From Ottowia thiooxydans DSM 14619 (GTDB taxonomy: Bacteria > Pseudomonadota > Gammaproteobacteria > Burkholderiales > Burkholderiaceae_C), in assembly GCF_000422885.1 (NCBI RefSeq), contig NZ_KE383943.1:434001-498000 (forward strand): a stretch of 64,000 nt of DNA. Reading direction: 5' to 3'. Shown piece by piece: positions 49,747-58,994 of this stretch (the stretch's first letter is position 1; each line of letters starts with the position of its first letter). The notes beneath the pieces were generated by a model. That model was not told the origin of the DNA. It saw nothing but the letters and a program-made list of their open reading frames with translations, and searched no databases. Both the position numbers and the translations under genes were made by a program.

Positions 49747-51516
49747 TCATTCCCGTTTCATTTGCCAGAAGTTGTTATGAAATGGGGTTACCGTGGGCCG
49801 GTGAGCGATGGAGATCAGCGCGCCGCCCGCCTGCTCGGTCATGGCGCGCAGACGTTCGTACAAGGCCGCCTCGGTCGGTACGTCCAGCGCACTGGTGGCT
49901 TCGTCGGCCAACACCCAGGCCGGGTTTTTGAGAAATACCCGGGCAATAGCCAGCCGCTGCTGTTCCCCGCCGCTCAGTTTCTGTGACCAGTTGTCGAATT
50001 CATCCAGCCGCTCCAGAAGCCCAGGTAACTGCGCTTGCTTCAAGGCATCCTTCAATGCGTCGTCTGTGTATTGCGATGCTGGCTCTGGGTAGGCCAGGGC
50101 CGCACGCAGAGAGCCATCAGGGAAATAGGGCCGCTGCGGGATGAACATGGCGTCGTGCGGCAAAGCTACTTTTCCGCGTGCCCACGGCCATATACCTGCC
50201 AAAGTTCGGAACAGTGTCGATTTTCCGCTGCCCGAGGGCCCCTGGAGCAACGTATGCTGGCCGGGGGCGGCCATCAAGTTCGCGCTCTGCAGCAGGGTGA
50301 CCCCGGTGGGCAGTTGAATGGTGAGATCGCGTGCTTCCACGGCGCTGGGTCCGTCAGCGGGTGCGATGGTTTCAATGCCGGCTTGAACCCGGTTCTGGCG
50401 AGAGAGCGCCGCTTCGAAACTGGTCAGACGTTCCGTAGTGGCGCGCCAACTGGCCAGACCGTCGTAGTTATCCACGAACCAGGAGAGCGAACTCTGCACA
50501 CGGTCAAAGGCATTGGCAATCTGCATCAGTTGGCCTAGCTGGATCGCGCCGCTGAAAAAGCGCGGCGCGGCCACGATGAGGGGAAATACCGTCGCGGCCT
50601 GCCCGAAGAGGTTGGTGAAACCAACGAGTTGCTTTTGCTTGGCGATGAGCTTGAGATAGTTGGCCAGAGCGGCAGAGAAGCGCGTGTCCAGGTTGCGGTT
50701 TTCCAGCGACTCGCTTTTATCCAGCGCAATCGACTCGCTGTATTCCCGTACCCGCATGAGGTGATGGCGAAAATCAGCTTCCCTTTTTTGCTGCTCGAAG
50801 TTCAAGCCAATCAAGGGTCTGCCAATGTAGTGCGTCAGCAGGGTGCCTACGCCGCAGTAGAGCAAGGCCATCCAGACCATGAACCCGGGGATGTTAAAGC
50901 TCTGGCCACCAAGGCTGAACTCGAAGCCACCTGAGAGCACCCACAAGATCCCCACAAAGCTCACCAGGGTGACCACCGCGTTCAGCAAACCCATCGACAA
51001 ACTCACTGTCTGGGCGGTGAACAAGTTGACGTCTTCCTGCAAGCGCTGATCCGGGTTGTCGGGAACGTGCTGGCCAGGGGCGGGAAGCCCGGTGCTTGTG
51101 CGAATCTGCGTTTCAGTTTCGGTGTAGCGCGCCAGTTCCATGCGGTAGAACGCCTTGCCTTGAAGCCAGCGCCCCATCATGTGGCGCGTCATCCAGGCTC
51201 GCCAGCGCACCTGCAGCAACTGAGTGAGGTAGAACCTGTAAACCGCGATCAGGATGAAAATCATGGCCAGGTAAGTGAAGCGCCCGAGCTGACTCCAGAA
51301 CACTTCCTGATTCTTGTTTTGCAAAGCGTCGTAGAAAACGCGATTCCAATCGTTCAGCAGCACCAACATATAGACGGCGCCGAGGTTGAGCATCACCACC
51401 GCTGCAAGCATGCCCCTTGCGCGCCACCTTTCCTCGGATCGGAAGTAGGGCAGTGAGAGATGCCAGACTTGGCTCAGGAAACCCCTGAAACGCGAGAGTT
51501 TTTCCGACCAGTTCAT
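49747..51516 (-). CDS. ABC transporter, fused membrane and ATPase domains (SbmA/YddA-like)
   Basis: A 589-residue half-transporter. The N-terminal 330 residues with about six membrane segments are of the SbmA/BacA-ABCD type: LNDWNRVFYDALQNKNQEVF, then WRAWMTRHMMGRWL, and NPDQRLQEDVNLFT. The ATPase has Walker A GPSGSGKSTLFRTLAG, signature KLSGGEQQRLAIARVFLKNP and Walker B WVLADEATSALD. It probably works as a homodimer. YddA-type proteins have unknown cargo; lipids, fatty acyl compounds or peptides are candidates. Single gene, divergent from the MgtC-type gene. Confidence 0.9.
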   Translation of the reverse strand: MNWSEKLSRFRGFLSQVWHLSLPYFRSEERWRARGMLAAVVMLNLGAVYMLVLLNDWNRVFYDALQNKNQEVFWSQLGRFTYLAMIFILIAVYRFYLTQLLQVRWRAWMTRHMMGRWLQGKAFYRMELARYTETETQIRTSTGLPAPGQHVPDNPDQRLQEDVNLFTAQTVSLSMGLLNAVVTLVSFVGILWVLSGGFEFSLGGQSFNIPGFMVWMALLYCGVGTLLTHYIGRPLIGLNFEQQKREADFRHHLMRVREYSESIALDKSESLENRNLDTRFSAALANYLKLIAKQKQLVGFTNLFGQAATVFPLIVAAPRFFSGAIQLGQLMQIANAFDRVQSSLSWFVDNYDGLASWRATTERLTSFEAALSRQNRVQAGIETIAPADGPSAVEARDLTIQLPTGVTLLQSANLMAAPGQHTLLQGPSGSGKSTLFRTLAGIWPWARGKVALPHDAMFIPQRPYFPDGSLRAALAYPEPASQYTDDALKDALKQAQLPGLLERLDEFDNWSQKLSGGEQQRLAIARVFLKNPAWVLADEATSALDVPTEAALYERLRAMTEQAGGALISIAHRPTVTPFHNNFWQMKRE

Positions 51517-51601
51517 CGAGGATGCCGCTTGCGCGGCCAGAATTGAAGTGTTGCCATGCTAACGGTTGCGGCCCACTCGCGCAGCAACGGCTTATACTGA
51601 T

Positions 51602-51629
51602 TTTTTATGTCATTTTCATGACATAAAAA
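51602..51629. promoter_or_regulatory. Perfect 11-bp inverted repeat before MgtC-type gene
   Basis: TTTTTATGTCA-TTTTCA-TGACATAAAAA has 11-base perfect arms with a 6-base spacer, 33-60 bases before the start at 51662. It is a likely operator; the core TTATGTCA/TGACATAA is long and AT-rich. On RNA it could also act as an attenuating hairpin flanked by A and T runs. Confidence 0.6.
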
Positions 51630-51661
51630 TGACGTTCAATGTGCCGTGGGAGGTAGGCTGC

Positions 51662-52975
51662 ATGTCGAATGCAATGACAAATTTGCCGCAGGCTGAGTGG
51701 CCGTATGCTCAGATTCTGGTTCGCTTGGCGTTGGGCTTGGCTTTAGGCCTGTTGATCGGGCTGGAGCGCGAGCGGCGCGGCAAGGAGGCGGGCTTACGCA
51801 CCTTTGGGTTCATTGGCCTGCTGGGCACGATGGGGGGAGCCCTTGGTCCCTCGTTTGCACTGGGCACCCTGGCGCTCACCGCGTTGCTGGTCGCCATACT
51901 GAATGTTTCATCGCTGCGCAGCGGCCTGGGCTCGGAGTTGACCACTTCCGCCGCCATGATGGTGACCTGCGTGGCAGGCATCATGTGCGGCATGGGCCAC
52001 ACCATCTCACCCGCCGCGGTGATGGTGATAGCCACCGCGCTGCTGGCATGGAAAGAGCGCCTGGCTGATTTTTCAATGGGTATTTCGGAAGGCGAAGTGC
52101 GTTCAGCGTTGCTGCTGGCCATTCTCGCGATCGTGATCTACCCGGCACTTCCCGCGGGTTCCATGGGGCCATGGGACCTGATCGAGCCTCGCGCCGCATG
52201 GGTGACTGTGATTCTTATTGCCGGGATCGGATTTTTCAACTATGTGCTGTGGAAACTCTACGGAACCCGTGGAACTGAGCTGTCAGGTTTTTTTGGTGGT
52301 TTGATCAACAGCAACTTCACAGTGATTGAGCTTTCCAACCGCGTGCGGGAAGTGGGGCCGGCGTTTGTAGGAACGGCCTATCGCGGCATATTGCTTGCCA
52401 CCACAGCCATGGTGGCGCGCAATGCCACCCTGTTGCTGATTCTTGCTCCATCTGCGCTGATTGGTGCCATGAGTGCATTTGCGCTCATGCTGGGCGTCAG
52501 TGCAGCGCTGGTGCTCTTCAGCTTGCGTCAACGCCATCAACAGGCGAAGGGGAGTGCACCAGACATCCATCTGGACATGCCGTTTTCACTCCCACAGGCG
52601 CTTAAGTACGGCCTCATTTTTCTGCTCCTGCACGTGCTTGGGGCGCTCACGCAGAGGCAGTTCGGAGACTCTGGTTTTTACGTGGTCAGCGTGCTGGGTG
52701 GTCTGCTGTCAAGCGCCAGCGCTGTGGCCGCTGCTGCAGCTTTGGCTTCGCAGGGCAGCGTGTCTCCCCTGACGGCGGGTGTCGGCGCTGTGTTGGCATC
52801 GTTCACCAGCATCGCGTTCAGCCTGTCTTTCGTGCTGCGCACGCGCAATCCGGCGCTGGTCAGGAAACTGGCGGTATCCATGGTCCTGATCACCATTGCC
52901 GGGGTGGTGGGTTTGTTGCTGGGCCATCTGTTTCAGCCCTGGGTTGCCCAGATGATTGCGTATCTAGGGCGCTGA
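51662..52975 (+). CDS. MgtC/SapB-DUF4010 membrane protein
   Basis: A 437-residue inner-membrane protein with about twelve hydrophobic segments. The N-terminal MgtC/SapB part (LALGLALGLLIGLERERRGK, EAGLRTFGFIGLLGTMGGAL) is followed by a DUF4010 part (FGGLINSNFTVIELSNR). The start at 51662 is preceded by GGGAGG. MgtC proteins affect magnesium limitation and ATP synthase; the DUF4010 fusions are uncharacterised. A palindrome upstream suggests specific regulation. Confidence 0.88.
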   Translation: MSNAMTNLPQAEWPYAQILVRLALGLALGLLIGLERERRGKEAGLRTFGFIGLLGTMGGALGPSFALGTLALTALLVAILNVSSLRSGLGSELTTSAAMMVTCVAGIMCGMGHTISPAAVMVIATALLAWKERLADFSMGISEGEVRSALLLAILAIVIYPALPAGSMGPWDLIEPRAAWVTVILIAGIGFFNYVLWKLYGTRGTELSGFFGGLINSNFTVIELSNRVREVGPAFVGTAYRGILLATTAMVARNATLLLILAPSALIGAMSAFALMLGVSAALVLFSLRQRHQQAKGSAPDIHLDMPFSLPQALKYGLIFLLLHVLGALTQRQFGDSGFYVVSVLGGLLSSASAVAAAAALASQGSVSPLTAGVGAVLASFTSIAFSLSFVLRTRNPALVRKLAVSMVLITIAGVVGLLLGHLFQPWVAQMIAYLGR

Positions 52976-53002
52976 ATAAACGCGCCCACCGCCGCTCAGC
53001 GC

Positions 53003-53018
53003 CTTAGCTCGCGCTAAG
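53003..53018. terminator. Terminator-like hairpin between convergent genes
   Basis: CTTAGC-TCGC-GCTAAG is followed by ACCGTTTTTAC, 27 bases after the MgtC-type stop and just before the convergent acetyltransferase stop. The T-run favours the plus strand. Confidence 0.6.
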
Positions 53019-53025
53019 ACCGTTT

Positions 53026-53628
53026 TTACTTGTAGCGTTCGAGCAAGTACAGAAGTTGCGCTTTCGCTTCAGGCCATTCGCTGGCCATCATGCTGTACAT
53101 GACGGTATCACGCACGGTGCCATCGCGGCGCACGGCATGGTGGCGGATCACGCCGTCTTTGCGAGCGCCCAGGCGTTCTATGGCGCGCTGGCTGGCAAAG
53201 TTGAAGTTGTCGGTGCGCCAGCCCACGACGGCGCAGCCCAGGGTGTCGAAGGCGTGACCCATCATGAGCAGCTTGCAACTGGTATTCACATGGGTGCGCT
53301 GCACACTTTTTCTATACCAGGTCCAACCGATCTCCGCCCGCTTGAGGGCGGGCACGATATCGTGGTAGCTGGTGCAGCCCAGAACCGTGCCGGTGGCTTC
53401 TTCTATCACGGCAAAAGCAAGGCGATTGCCAGCCTCGCGCATGGCGAGAGCCGTTTCGATATAGGCACGTGTGTCGTCAGGTTCGGGGACCGAGGTAACC
53501 CGCACTTGCCAAAGCATTCCATCGGCCGCGGCCTCACGCAGACCTTCTTCGTGGGTGAGCGCCAGAGGCTCCAGAACAAGGCCATTGAGGCGCAATGGCA
53601 CGGGCTTTACGAAAGCATCTGCGGTCAT
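53026..53628 (-). CDS. GNAT-family acetyltransferase (RimJ/RimL-like)
   Basis: A 200-residue acetyl-CoA-dependent N-acetyltransferase. Motifs: FAVIEEATGTVLGCTSYHDI, ALKRAEIGWTWYRKSVQRTH, GCAVVGWRTDNFNFASQRAI, ERLGARKDGVIRHHAV. RimL-type relatives acetylate ribosomal protein N-termini or small amines. Runs with the small membrane protein and the MoxR gene on the minus strand. Confidence 0.87.
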   Translation of the reverse strand: MTADAFVKPVPLRLNGLVLEPLALTHEEGLREAAADGMLWQVRVTSVPEPDDTRAYIETALAMREAGNRLAFAVIEEATGTVLGCTSYHDIVPALKRAEIGWTWYRKSVQRTHVNTSCKLLMMGHAFDTLGCAVVGWRTDNFNFASQRAIERLGARKDGVIRHHAVRRDGTVRDTVMYSMMASEWPEAKAQLLYLLERYK

Positions 53629-53642
53629 GGTCGAGCCGCCTC

Positions 53643-53891
53643 TTAGATCTTTGAAACGCCGTAGCGGCGGTTATACCAGCGCCGCGCCAACTGCAAGCCC
53701 GCACCGCCGCCCAGACCTATGAGCACGATGCCCAGCATGGCCGGCCAAGTGTAGCCATCAGGACCGAAGGCGTCCCACCCCAGCAGAGTGCCAATCCATC
53801 GACCCAGTAGCGCACCGACAACAAATCCAGCGGCCTGACTGACACCCTGTATTAAGAGTTGGCTGGCGGAAGGCGTTTCGTTTCTTTGCAT
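53643..53891 (-). CDS. Small two-helix membrane protein, unknown function
   Basis: An 82-residue protein with two glycine-rich membrane segments (SQAAGFVVGALLGRWIGTLL and AMLGIVLIGLGGGAGLQLA) and a basic C-terminus (RRWYNRRYG). The pattern resembles AtpZ/AtpI-like or glycine-zipper membrane proteins, but I do not recognise the family. It stands 5 bases after the MoxR gene and 14 bases before the acetyltransferase gene, so the three form an operon. Confidence 0.7.
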   Translation of the reverse strand: MQRNETPSASQLLIQGVSQAAGFVVGALLGRWIGTLLGWDAFGPDGYTWPAMLGIVLIGLGGGAGLQLARRWYNRRYGVSKI

Positions 53892-53896
53892 AGACC

Positions 53897-54739
53897 TCAG
53901 CGGTTACGCTGGTTCATAAACACCAGCTTTTCGAACAAGCTGACATCCTGCTCGTTTTTCAGCAACGCGCCTACTAGGGGTGGCACTGAGACCTTGCTGT
54001 CGGTGCTCTGCAGCGCGGCAAGCGGGATATCTTCCGCCACCAGCAATTTGAGCCAATCGAGCAATTCACTCGTGGAGGGCTTTTTCTTCAGCCCTGGCAA
54101 GCCGCGCACGTCGTAGAAGACTTTCATCGCGGCACCGAGCAATTCCTGCTTGAGGTTGGGAAAGTGCACGTCAACAATTTGACGCATCGTTTCGGCTTCA
54201 GGAAACTTGATGTAGTGGAAGAAGCAGCGGCGCAAGAAAGCGTCAGGCAGCTCTTTCTCATTGTTGGAGGTGATGAACACCAGCGGTCGATTTTTGGCTT
54301 TGATCAGCTCGCGGGTCTCATAGCAGTGAAATTCCATGCGATCGAGTTCGCGCAGCAGATCGTTCGGGAATTCGATGTCGGCCTTGTCGATTTCATCGAT
54401 CAGGAGCGCCACAGGTTCTTCCGCTGTAAAAGCTTGCCACAGCACGCCTTTGACGATGTAGTTGTGAATATCCTTCACACGCTCGTCTCCCAGCTGCGAA
54501 TCACGCAGGCGGCTGACGGCATCGTATTCATAGAGCCCCTGCTGCGCTTTGGTGGTGCTCTTGATGTGCCACTGCAGCAGTGGCAAGCCAAGCGATTGGG
54601 CGACCTCCTCGGCCAGCATGGTCTTGCCGGTGCCGGGCTCTCCCTTGACAAGCAAAGGGCGCCTTAGCGTGATGGATGCGTTGACCGCCAGCTTTAGGTC
54701 TTGCGTGGCGACGTAGTTTTCTGAGCCTTGAAATTTCAT
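53897..54739 (-). CDS. MoxR-family AAA+ ATPase
   Basis: A 280-residue AAA+ chaperone. Walker A KGEPGTGKTMLAEEVAQSL, Walker B VALLIDEIDKADIEFPND, sensor region LVFITSNNEKELPDAFLRRC. MoxR ATPases help assemble or activate protein complexes, usually with a von Willebrand factor A partner; none is encoded next to it here. Divergent from the cytochrome c4 gene. Confidence 0.92.
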   Translation of the reverse strand: MKFQGSENYVATQDLKLAVNASITLRRPLLVKGEPGTGKTMLAEEVAQSLGLPLLQWHIKSTTKAQQGLYEYDAVSRLRDSQLGDERVKDIHNYIVKGVLWQAFTAEEPVALLIDEIDKADIEFPNDLLRELDRMEFHCYETRELIKAKNRPLVFITSNNEKELPDAFLRRCFFHYIKFPEAETMRQIVDVHFPNLKQELLGAAMKVFYDVRGLPGLKKKPSTSELLDWLKLLVAEDIPLAALQSTDSKVSVPPLVGALLKNEQDVSLFEKLVFMNQRNR

Positions 54740-54911
54740 GTCGGATATAAGGACGAAAAGTAGGAGGGTGCGGTGGTTGTCGAATCACTGGATTATGTGG
54801 CTCACTTTCATGCCTTGTGAAGGGCTGTGACCGTGCTCAACAAGCTCCAGGAAGCGTCGATTACAATCGTCCGCTGATCCGGATCAAACCAACGTGAATT
54901 GTGCGCGCAAA

Positions 54912-55580
54912 ATGAAAAAAGCTTTGTCCCCGATGTTCGCAGCACTGACACTCGCCATGGCGGCGGTGTTTCCGGCCCAGGCACAAGGCACCGCAGGTGA
55001 TGCCAAGGCCGGCGCCGGCAAGGTTGCTATGTGTATTGGATGCCATGGCATCCAGGGCTATCAGTCCAGCTTTCCAGAAGTGTATAAAGTGCCCAAAATC
55101 TCGGGCCAAAATGCTAAATACATTGGTGCTGTGCTCGAAGGCTATAAAAAGGGTGACCGTAAACACCCCAGCATGCGCGGCATTGCCAGCACGCTGACCG
55201 AGCAAGATATTGCCGATGTGGCGGCTTATTACGAGCAAAGCGGCCGCGTCGAAGGCGCAAGCCCTCTGCCTGCACCTCGCGCTCCTAGCGCTCAGGTGGC
55301 CCAGTTGCTGCAAAAAGGCGCTTGTATCTCTTGCCATGGAGATAATTTCTCCAAGCCAATCGATCCAAGCTATCCCAAGATCGCTGGCCAGTACTCAGAC
55401 TACCTGTTCGTAGCCCTGAAGGCCTATCGCGACAATTCTCACCACACCTGGGGTCGTGCCAATCCAGTGATGGCTGGCATGGTCAAGCAGTTCTCCAATG
55501 CTGAATTGAAGGCCATGTCCAATTACATCAGCTCGCTCGATGGCGAACTGAAGACCGTGCCTCAATCGCGCTTCCGCTAG
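54912..55580 (+). CDS. Diheme cytochrome c4-type protein
   Basis: About 222 residues (ATG 54912; a GTG six codons earlier is possible). Signal peptide MKKALSPMFAALTLAMAAVF cleaved after AQA. Two c-type heme sites: VAMCIGCHGIQG and GACISCHGDNFSK. Distal methionines are probably those in HPSMRGIAST and NPVMAGMVKQF. It is a periplasmic two-domain electron carrier of the c4 class that feeds terminal oxidases. A bidirectional terminator follows. Confidence 0.92.
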   Translation: MKKALSPMFAALTLAMAAVFPAQAQGTAGDAKAGAGKVAMCIGCHGIQGYQSSFPEVYKVPKISGQNAKYIGAVLEGYKKGDRKHPSMRGIASTLTEQDIADVAAYYEQSGRVEGASPLPAPRAPSAQVAQLLQKGACISCHGDNFSKPIDPSYPKIAGQYSDYLFVALKAYRDNSHHTWGRANPVMAGMVKQFSNAELKAMSNYISSLDGELKTVPQSRFR

Positions 55581-55647
55581 GAATCTACGGCAATTGTTCA
55601 GCCTCCAGTGACTGCGCAGGCAGTTTCATCTGGAGCCTGAACGAAAA

Positions 55648-55670
55648 AATGCCCCGCATAGCGGGGCATT
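55648..55670. terminator. Bidirectional rho-independent terminator
   Basis: AATGCCCCGC-ATA-GCGGGGCATT is bordered by an A-run on the left and a T-run on the right. It can therefore stop both the cytochrome gene on the plus strand and hppA on the minus strand. Confidence 0.9.
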
Positions 55671-55686
55671 TTTCTTGGGGCGGGCT

Positions 55687-58137
55687 TTATTTCAACGTTA
55701 CTTCAACTCGCCTTGCCTGAGCGCCGGTGCCGGCATTGATGCTGCCGGGCTTCGACAATTCAATCTGGCCTTCCGGCACGCCTAGCGTCTTGAGCAGATC
55801 GCTCACGGCAACCGCACGCTGCTTGGCGACTTCCTCATTGGCGGCAGCGCTGCCTGAAGAATCGACATAGCCACTGATGGCTGCCGTACGCCCCGCTTTC
55901 ACGCCATCAGCGATCACGGCCAGGGCGTTTGCGCCATCCGGATGGGGTACGGTTTTGCCGGTAGCGAAGTAAAAGCGCACGGTAGAGCCTTCCACCCGTA
56001 CGGCGTCGCCTTCTATCGCTTCCACCGCTACTACGGCCACCACGGGCGCCACGGGCGCCACGGGCACTTGTTGCGCGGCCGCCACGTCACCGCCATGGAT
56101 TTTGACCACCAGCGGCACGATCAGCAGCGCCACGATGTTGATAATCTTGATCAGCGGGTTGATCGCGGGGCCAGCCGTGTCCTTGTAGGGGTCGCCTACG
56201 GTGTCGCCCGTGACGGCGGCCTTGTGTGCTTCAGATCCCTTGCCGCCGAAATTACCGTCTTCAATGTACTTCTTGGCGTTATCCCAGGCGCCGCCCCCAG
56301 TACACATGGAAATGGCCACGAACAGGCCGGTGACAATGGTTCCCATCAACAGCCCGCCCAGTGCTTTCGGCCCGAGGATCAGGCCCACCAGGATGGGCAC
56401 CACAACAGGCAGCAGGCTGGGGATCACCATTTCTTTGATGGCCGCAGTGGTTAGCATGTCTACCGCTTTGCCGTATTCAGGCTTTGCGGTGCCTTCCATG
56501 ATGCCCTTGATAGTGCTGAACTGCCGCCTCACTTCCACCACCACGCTTCCCGCGGCGCGACCCACGGCTTCCATGGCCATAGCACCGAAGAGATAAGGGA
56601 TCATCCCGCCAATGAACAGGCCGACGATCACCATCGGATCGCTCAAGTTGAAATTGACGGACATTCCCAACCCGTCGAGCTTGTGAGTGTAATCCGCGAA
56701 AAGCACCAGTGCTGCCAAGCCTGCTGAACCAATGGCATAGCCTTTTGTGACGGCCTTTGTGGTGTTGCCAACGGCATCCAGCGGGTCTGTGATGTCCCGC
56801 ACGCTGGCCGGCATTTCGCTCATTTCGGCAATGCCGCCCGCGTTATCGGTGATGGGGCCATAGGCATCCAATGCCACCACGATGCCAGCCATGCTCAGCA
56901 TGGAGGTGGCCGCCACAGCGATGCCGTAGAGACCTGCCAGGGCGTAAGAAGCCAGGATGGCCAGGCACACCAGCAGCACGGGCCAAGCCGTGGAACGCAT
57001 CGAAACACCCAGGCCAGCGATGATGTTGGTGCCGTGCCCGGTTGTGCTGGCTTGTGCAATGTGGCGCACAGGCGCGTACTGCGTACCGGTGTAGAACTCG
57101 GTGATCCAGACCAGCCCGCCGGTCAGTATGAGACCAACCGCACAGGCACCGAACAGGCGCATTTGTGTACCAGTCGCAGTGATGGCGTTGTCAGGCATCA
57201 GCCATAAAGTGACGCCGTAGAAGGCGATCAGCGACAGCACCCCGGCAATCGCAAGCCCTTTGTAGAGAGCCGGCATCACATTCCTCATGCCAGGGGAAGC
57301 CTTCACGAAGAAGCACCCGATGATGGAGGCGATGATGGAAACTGCGCCCAACCCCAATGGATACAGGACGGCGTTGACGGGGGCGTTGACCACCATCAAC
57401 GCGCCCAGCACCATGGTGGCGATCAGCGTCACGGCGTAGGTTTCGAACAAATCGGCGGCCATACCGGCGCAATCGCCCACGTTGTCGCCCACGTTATCGG
57501 CGATCACAGCGGGATTGCGAGGGTCGTCTTCCGGAATGCCGGCCTCCACCTTACCCACCAGATCGGCGCCGACGTCAGCACCCTTGGTGAAAATGCCACC
57601 ACCCAGCCGGGCAAAAATGGAGATCAGGGAGGAGCCGAAGGCAAAGCCGATCAGGGGGTTCAGGTCATGAGCCCCGGCCGTCGTGCCTCCCAGGAACCAG
57701 TAGAAACCGGTCACGCCCAGCAGTCCCAGGCCTACGACCAGCATCCCAGTGATGGCGCCGCCCCTGAATGCGACGTCAAGTGCCGGGCCAATCCCTTTAG
57801 TGGCCGCTTGCGCGGTGCGTACATTGGCACGCACAGATACGTTCATGCCTATGAAACCACAGGCGCCCGAGAGCACAGCGCCCACAACGAAGCCTATGGC
57901 GGTAGTCAAGTCCAGGAATAGGCCAATCAAGATCGCCAGCACCACGCCAACGATAGCGATGGTCTTGTACTGCCGCGCCAGGTAGGCGGCAGCACCATCT
58001 TGAATCGCCTTGGCGATTTCCTGCATGCGGGCGTTACCCGCGTCTTGCGAAAGAATCCAGCCGCGAGCCCAAAAGCCGTAGGCCACGGCAATCAGACCGC
58101 AGATAAGCGCTAGGATCAGCGCCGCGTTCCCGTTCAT
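55687..58137 (-). CDS. hppA: Membrane proton-pumping pyrophosphatase with C-terminal OmpA-like domain
   Basis: An 816-residue protein. The start at 58137 has GAGGAGACAACT upstream. Residues 1 to about 684 are a complete M-PPase with about 16 membrane segments and the substrate motif [20 protein letters not shown]. The stretch [19 protein letters not shown], with lysine and threonine at the diagnostic sites, marks the potassium-independent, proton-pumping class. A valine/alanine/proline linker follows, and residues about 718-816 form an OmpA-like peptidoglycan-binding domain ([19 protein letters not shown] with Asp759, [14 protein letters not shown] with Arg774). M-PPase C-termini face the periplasm, so the OmpA part could anchor the pump to the wall. 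Confidence 0.92.
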   Translation of the reverse strand: MNGNAALILALICGLIAVAYGFWARGWILSQDAGNARMQEIAKAIQDGAAAYLARQYKTIAIVGVVLAILIGLFLDLTTAIGFVVGAVLSGACGFIGMNVSVRANVRTAQAATKGIGPALDVAFRGGAITGMLVVGLGLLGVTGFYWFLGGTTAGAHDLNPLIGFAFGSSLISIFARLGGGIFTKGADVGADLVGKVEAGIPEDDPRNPAVIADNVGDNVGDCAGMAADLFETYAVTLIATMVLGALMVVNAPVNAVLYPLGLGAVSIIASIIGCFFVKASPGMRNVMPALYKGLAIAGVLSLIAFYGVTLWLMPDNAITATGTQMRLFGACAVGLILTGGLVWITEFYTGTQYAPVRHIAQASTTGHGTNIIAGLGVSMRSTAWPVLLVCLAILASYALAGLYGIAVAATSMLSMAGIVVALDAYGPITDNAGGIAEMSEMPASVRDITDPLDAVGNTTKAVTKGYAIGSAGLAALVLFADYTHKLDGLGMSVNFNLSDPMVIVGLFIGGMIPYLFGAMAMEAVGRAAGSVVVEVRRQFSTIKGIMEGTAKPEYGKAVDMLTTAAIKEMVIPSLLPVVVPILVGLILGPKALGGLLMGTIVTGLFVAISMCTGGGAWDNAKKYIEDGNFGGKGSEAHKAAVTGDTVGDPYKDTAGPAINPLIKIINIVALLIVPLVVKIHGGDVAAAQQVPVAPVAPVVAVVAVEAIEGDAVRVEGSTVRFYFATGKTVPHPDGANALAVIADGVKAGRTAAISGYVDSSGSAAANEEVAKQRAVAVSDLLKTLGVPEGQIELSKPGSINAGTGAQARRVEVTLK

Positions 58138-58303
58138 AGTTGTCTCCTCAAAAGCTGTTTCGCTCAGGAGACACCACTGGCCAAACCACAGCGCAAGTGG
58201 CATCTCCCACTGCGTTGCTTCCTCGCTCCCCCCGATTTTTCGGGCTACGATTGGCCAACACCCCGAATTTAGCGCGAAAACGGGATGAGTGCCTGAGAAC
58301 GTA

Positions 58304-58337
58304 CTCATAATCTTTTCGGCCCCGGAAGGATTATGAG
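58304..58337. promoter_or_regulatory. Strong hairpin between hppA and ppa
   Basis: CTCATAATC and GATTATGAG are perfect 9-base arms; with inner G-U and Watson-Crick pairs the stem extends to about 14 bp around the loop GGCCCC. It lies 84 bases before the ppa start in the 284-base divergent region. It may be an operator for both genes or an RNA element in the ppa leader. The rest of the region shows nothing definite. Confidence 0.55.
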
Positions 58338-58421
58338 CACCTTCTACTCATTCATAAGTTGCAAGCCGCACGAAAGTAAAATCGGCGATAGTTTTTCAAT
58401 TCCTATCAACGCGAAACCAAA

Positions 58422-58958
58422 ATGTCCCTCGACAATGTGACCCCCGGCAGCAAGGCTCCTGATGAATTTAACGTCGTCATCGAAATTCCGATGAATGCCG
58501 ATCCGATCAAGTACGAGGTAGACAAAGAAACTGGCGCCATATTCGTCGACCGCTTCATGAGCACGGCGATGCACTACCCCACCAACTACGGTTACGTGCC
58601 CAAAACGCTCTCCGGCGACGGCGATCCGGTGGATGTATTGGTCATTACCCCTGTGCCTCTGATCCCTGGTGTGGTCGTCACTTGCCGTCCCATCGGTATC
58701 CTGATGATGGAAGACGAAGCTGGCCAAGACGGCAAAGTACTGGCCGTACCTACCGACAAGATCCTCTCCATTTACACACAATGGCAAAAACCTGAAGATC
58801 TGAACCCCATGCGGCTGAAGACGATTGCCCACTTTTTTGAGCACTACAAAGATTTGGAACCGGGCAAGTGGGTCAAGGTGCTGGGCTGGGAAGGTACTGA
58901 TTCCGCACGCAAGGAAATCCTGGACGGCATGGAAAATTACCGCAAAGCGCAAGGGTGA
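58422..58958 (+). CDS. ppa: Soluble inorganic pyrophosphatase
   Basis: A 178-residue family I pyrophosphatase. Metal- and substrate-binding signature [34 protein letters not shown]; and catalytic neighbourhood [20 protein letters not shown]. Hydrolyses PPi in the cytoplasm. It is divergent from the membrane pyrophosphatase gene, so the two competing PPi-consuming enzymes share one regulatory region. Confidence 0.95.
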   Translation: MSLDNVTPGSKAPDEFNVVIEIPMNADPIKYEVDKETGAIFVDRFMSTAMHYPTNYGYVPKTLSGDGDPVDVLVITPVPLIPGVVVTCRPIGILMMEDEAGQDGKVLAVPTDKILSIYTQWQKPEDLNPMRLKTIAHFFEHYKDLEPGKWVKVLGWEGTDSARKEILDGMENYRKAQG

Positions 58959-58994
58959 GACTGATGGCAGGTTGCCGCTCGGCATAATCGCGCG

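Noticed and set aside
56036-56070. Short tandem repeat (CACGGGCGC units) inside hppA.
   Set aside because: It encodes the alanine/proline/valine linker between pump and OmpA domain; a simple codon repeat in a linker is ordinary.
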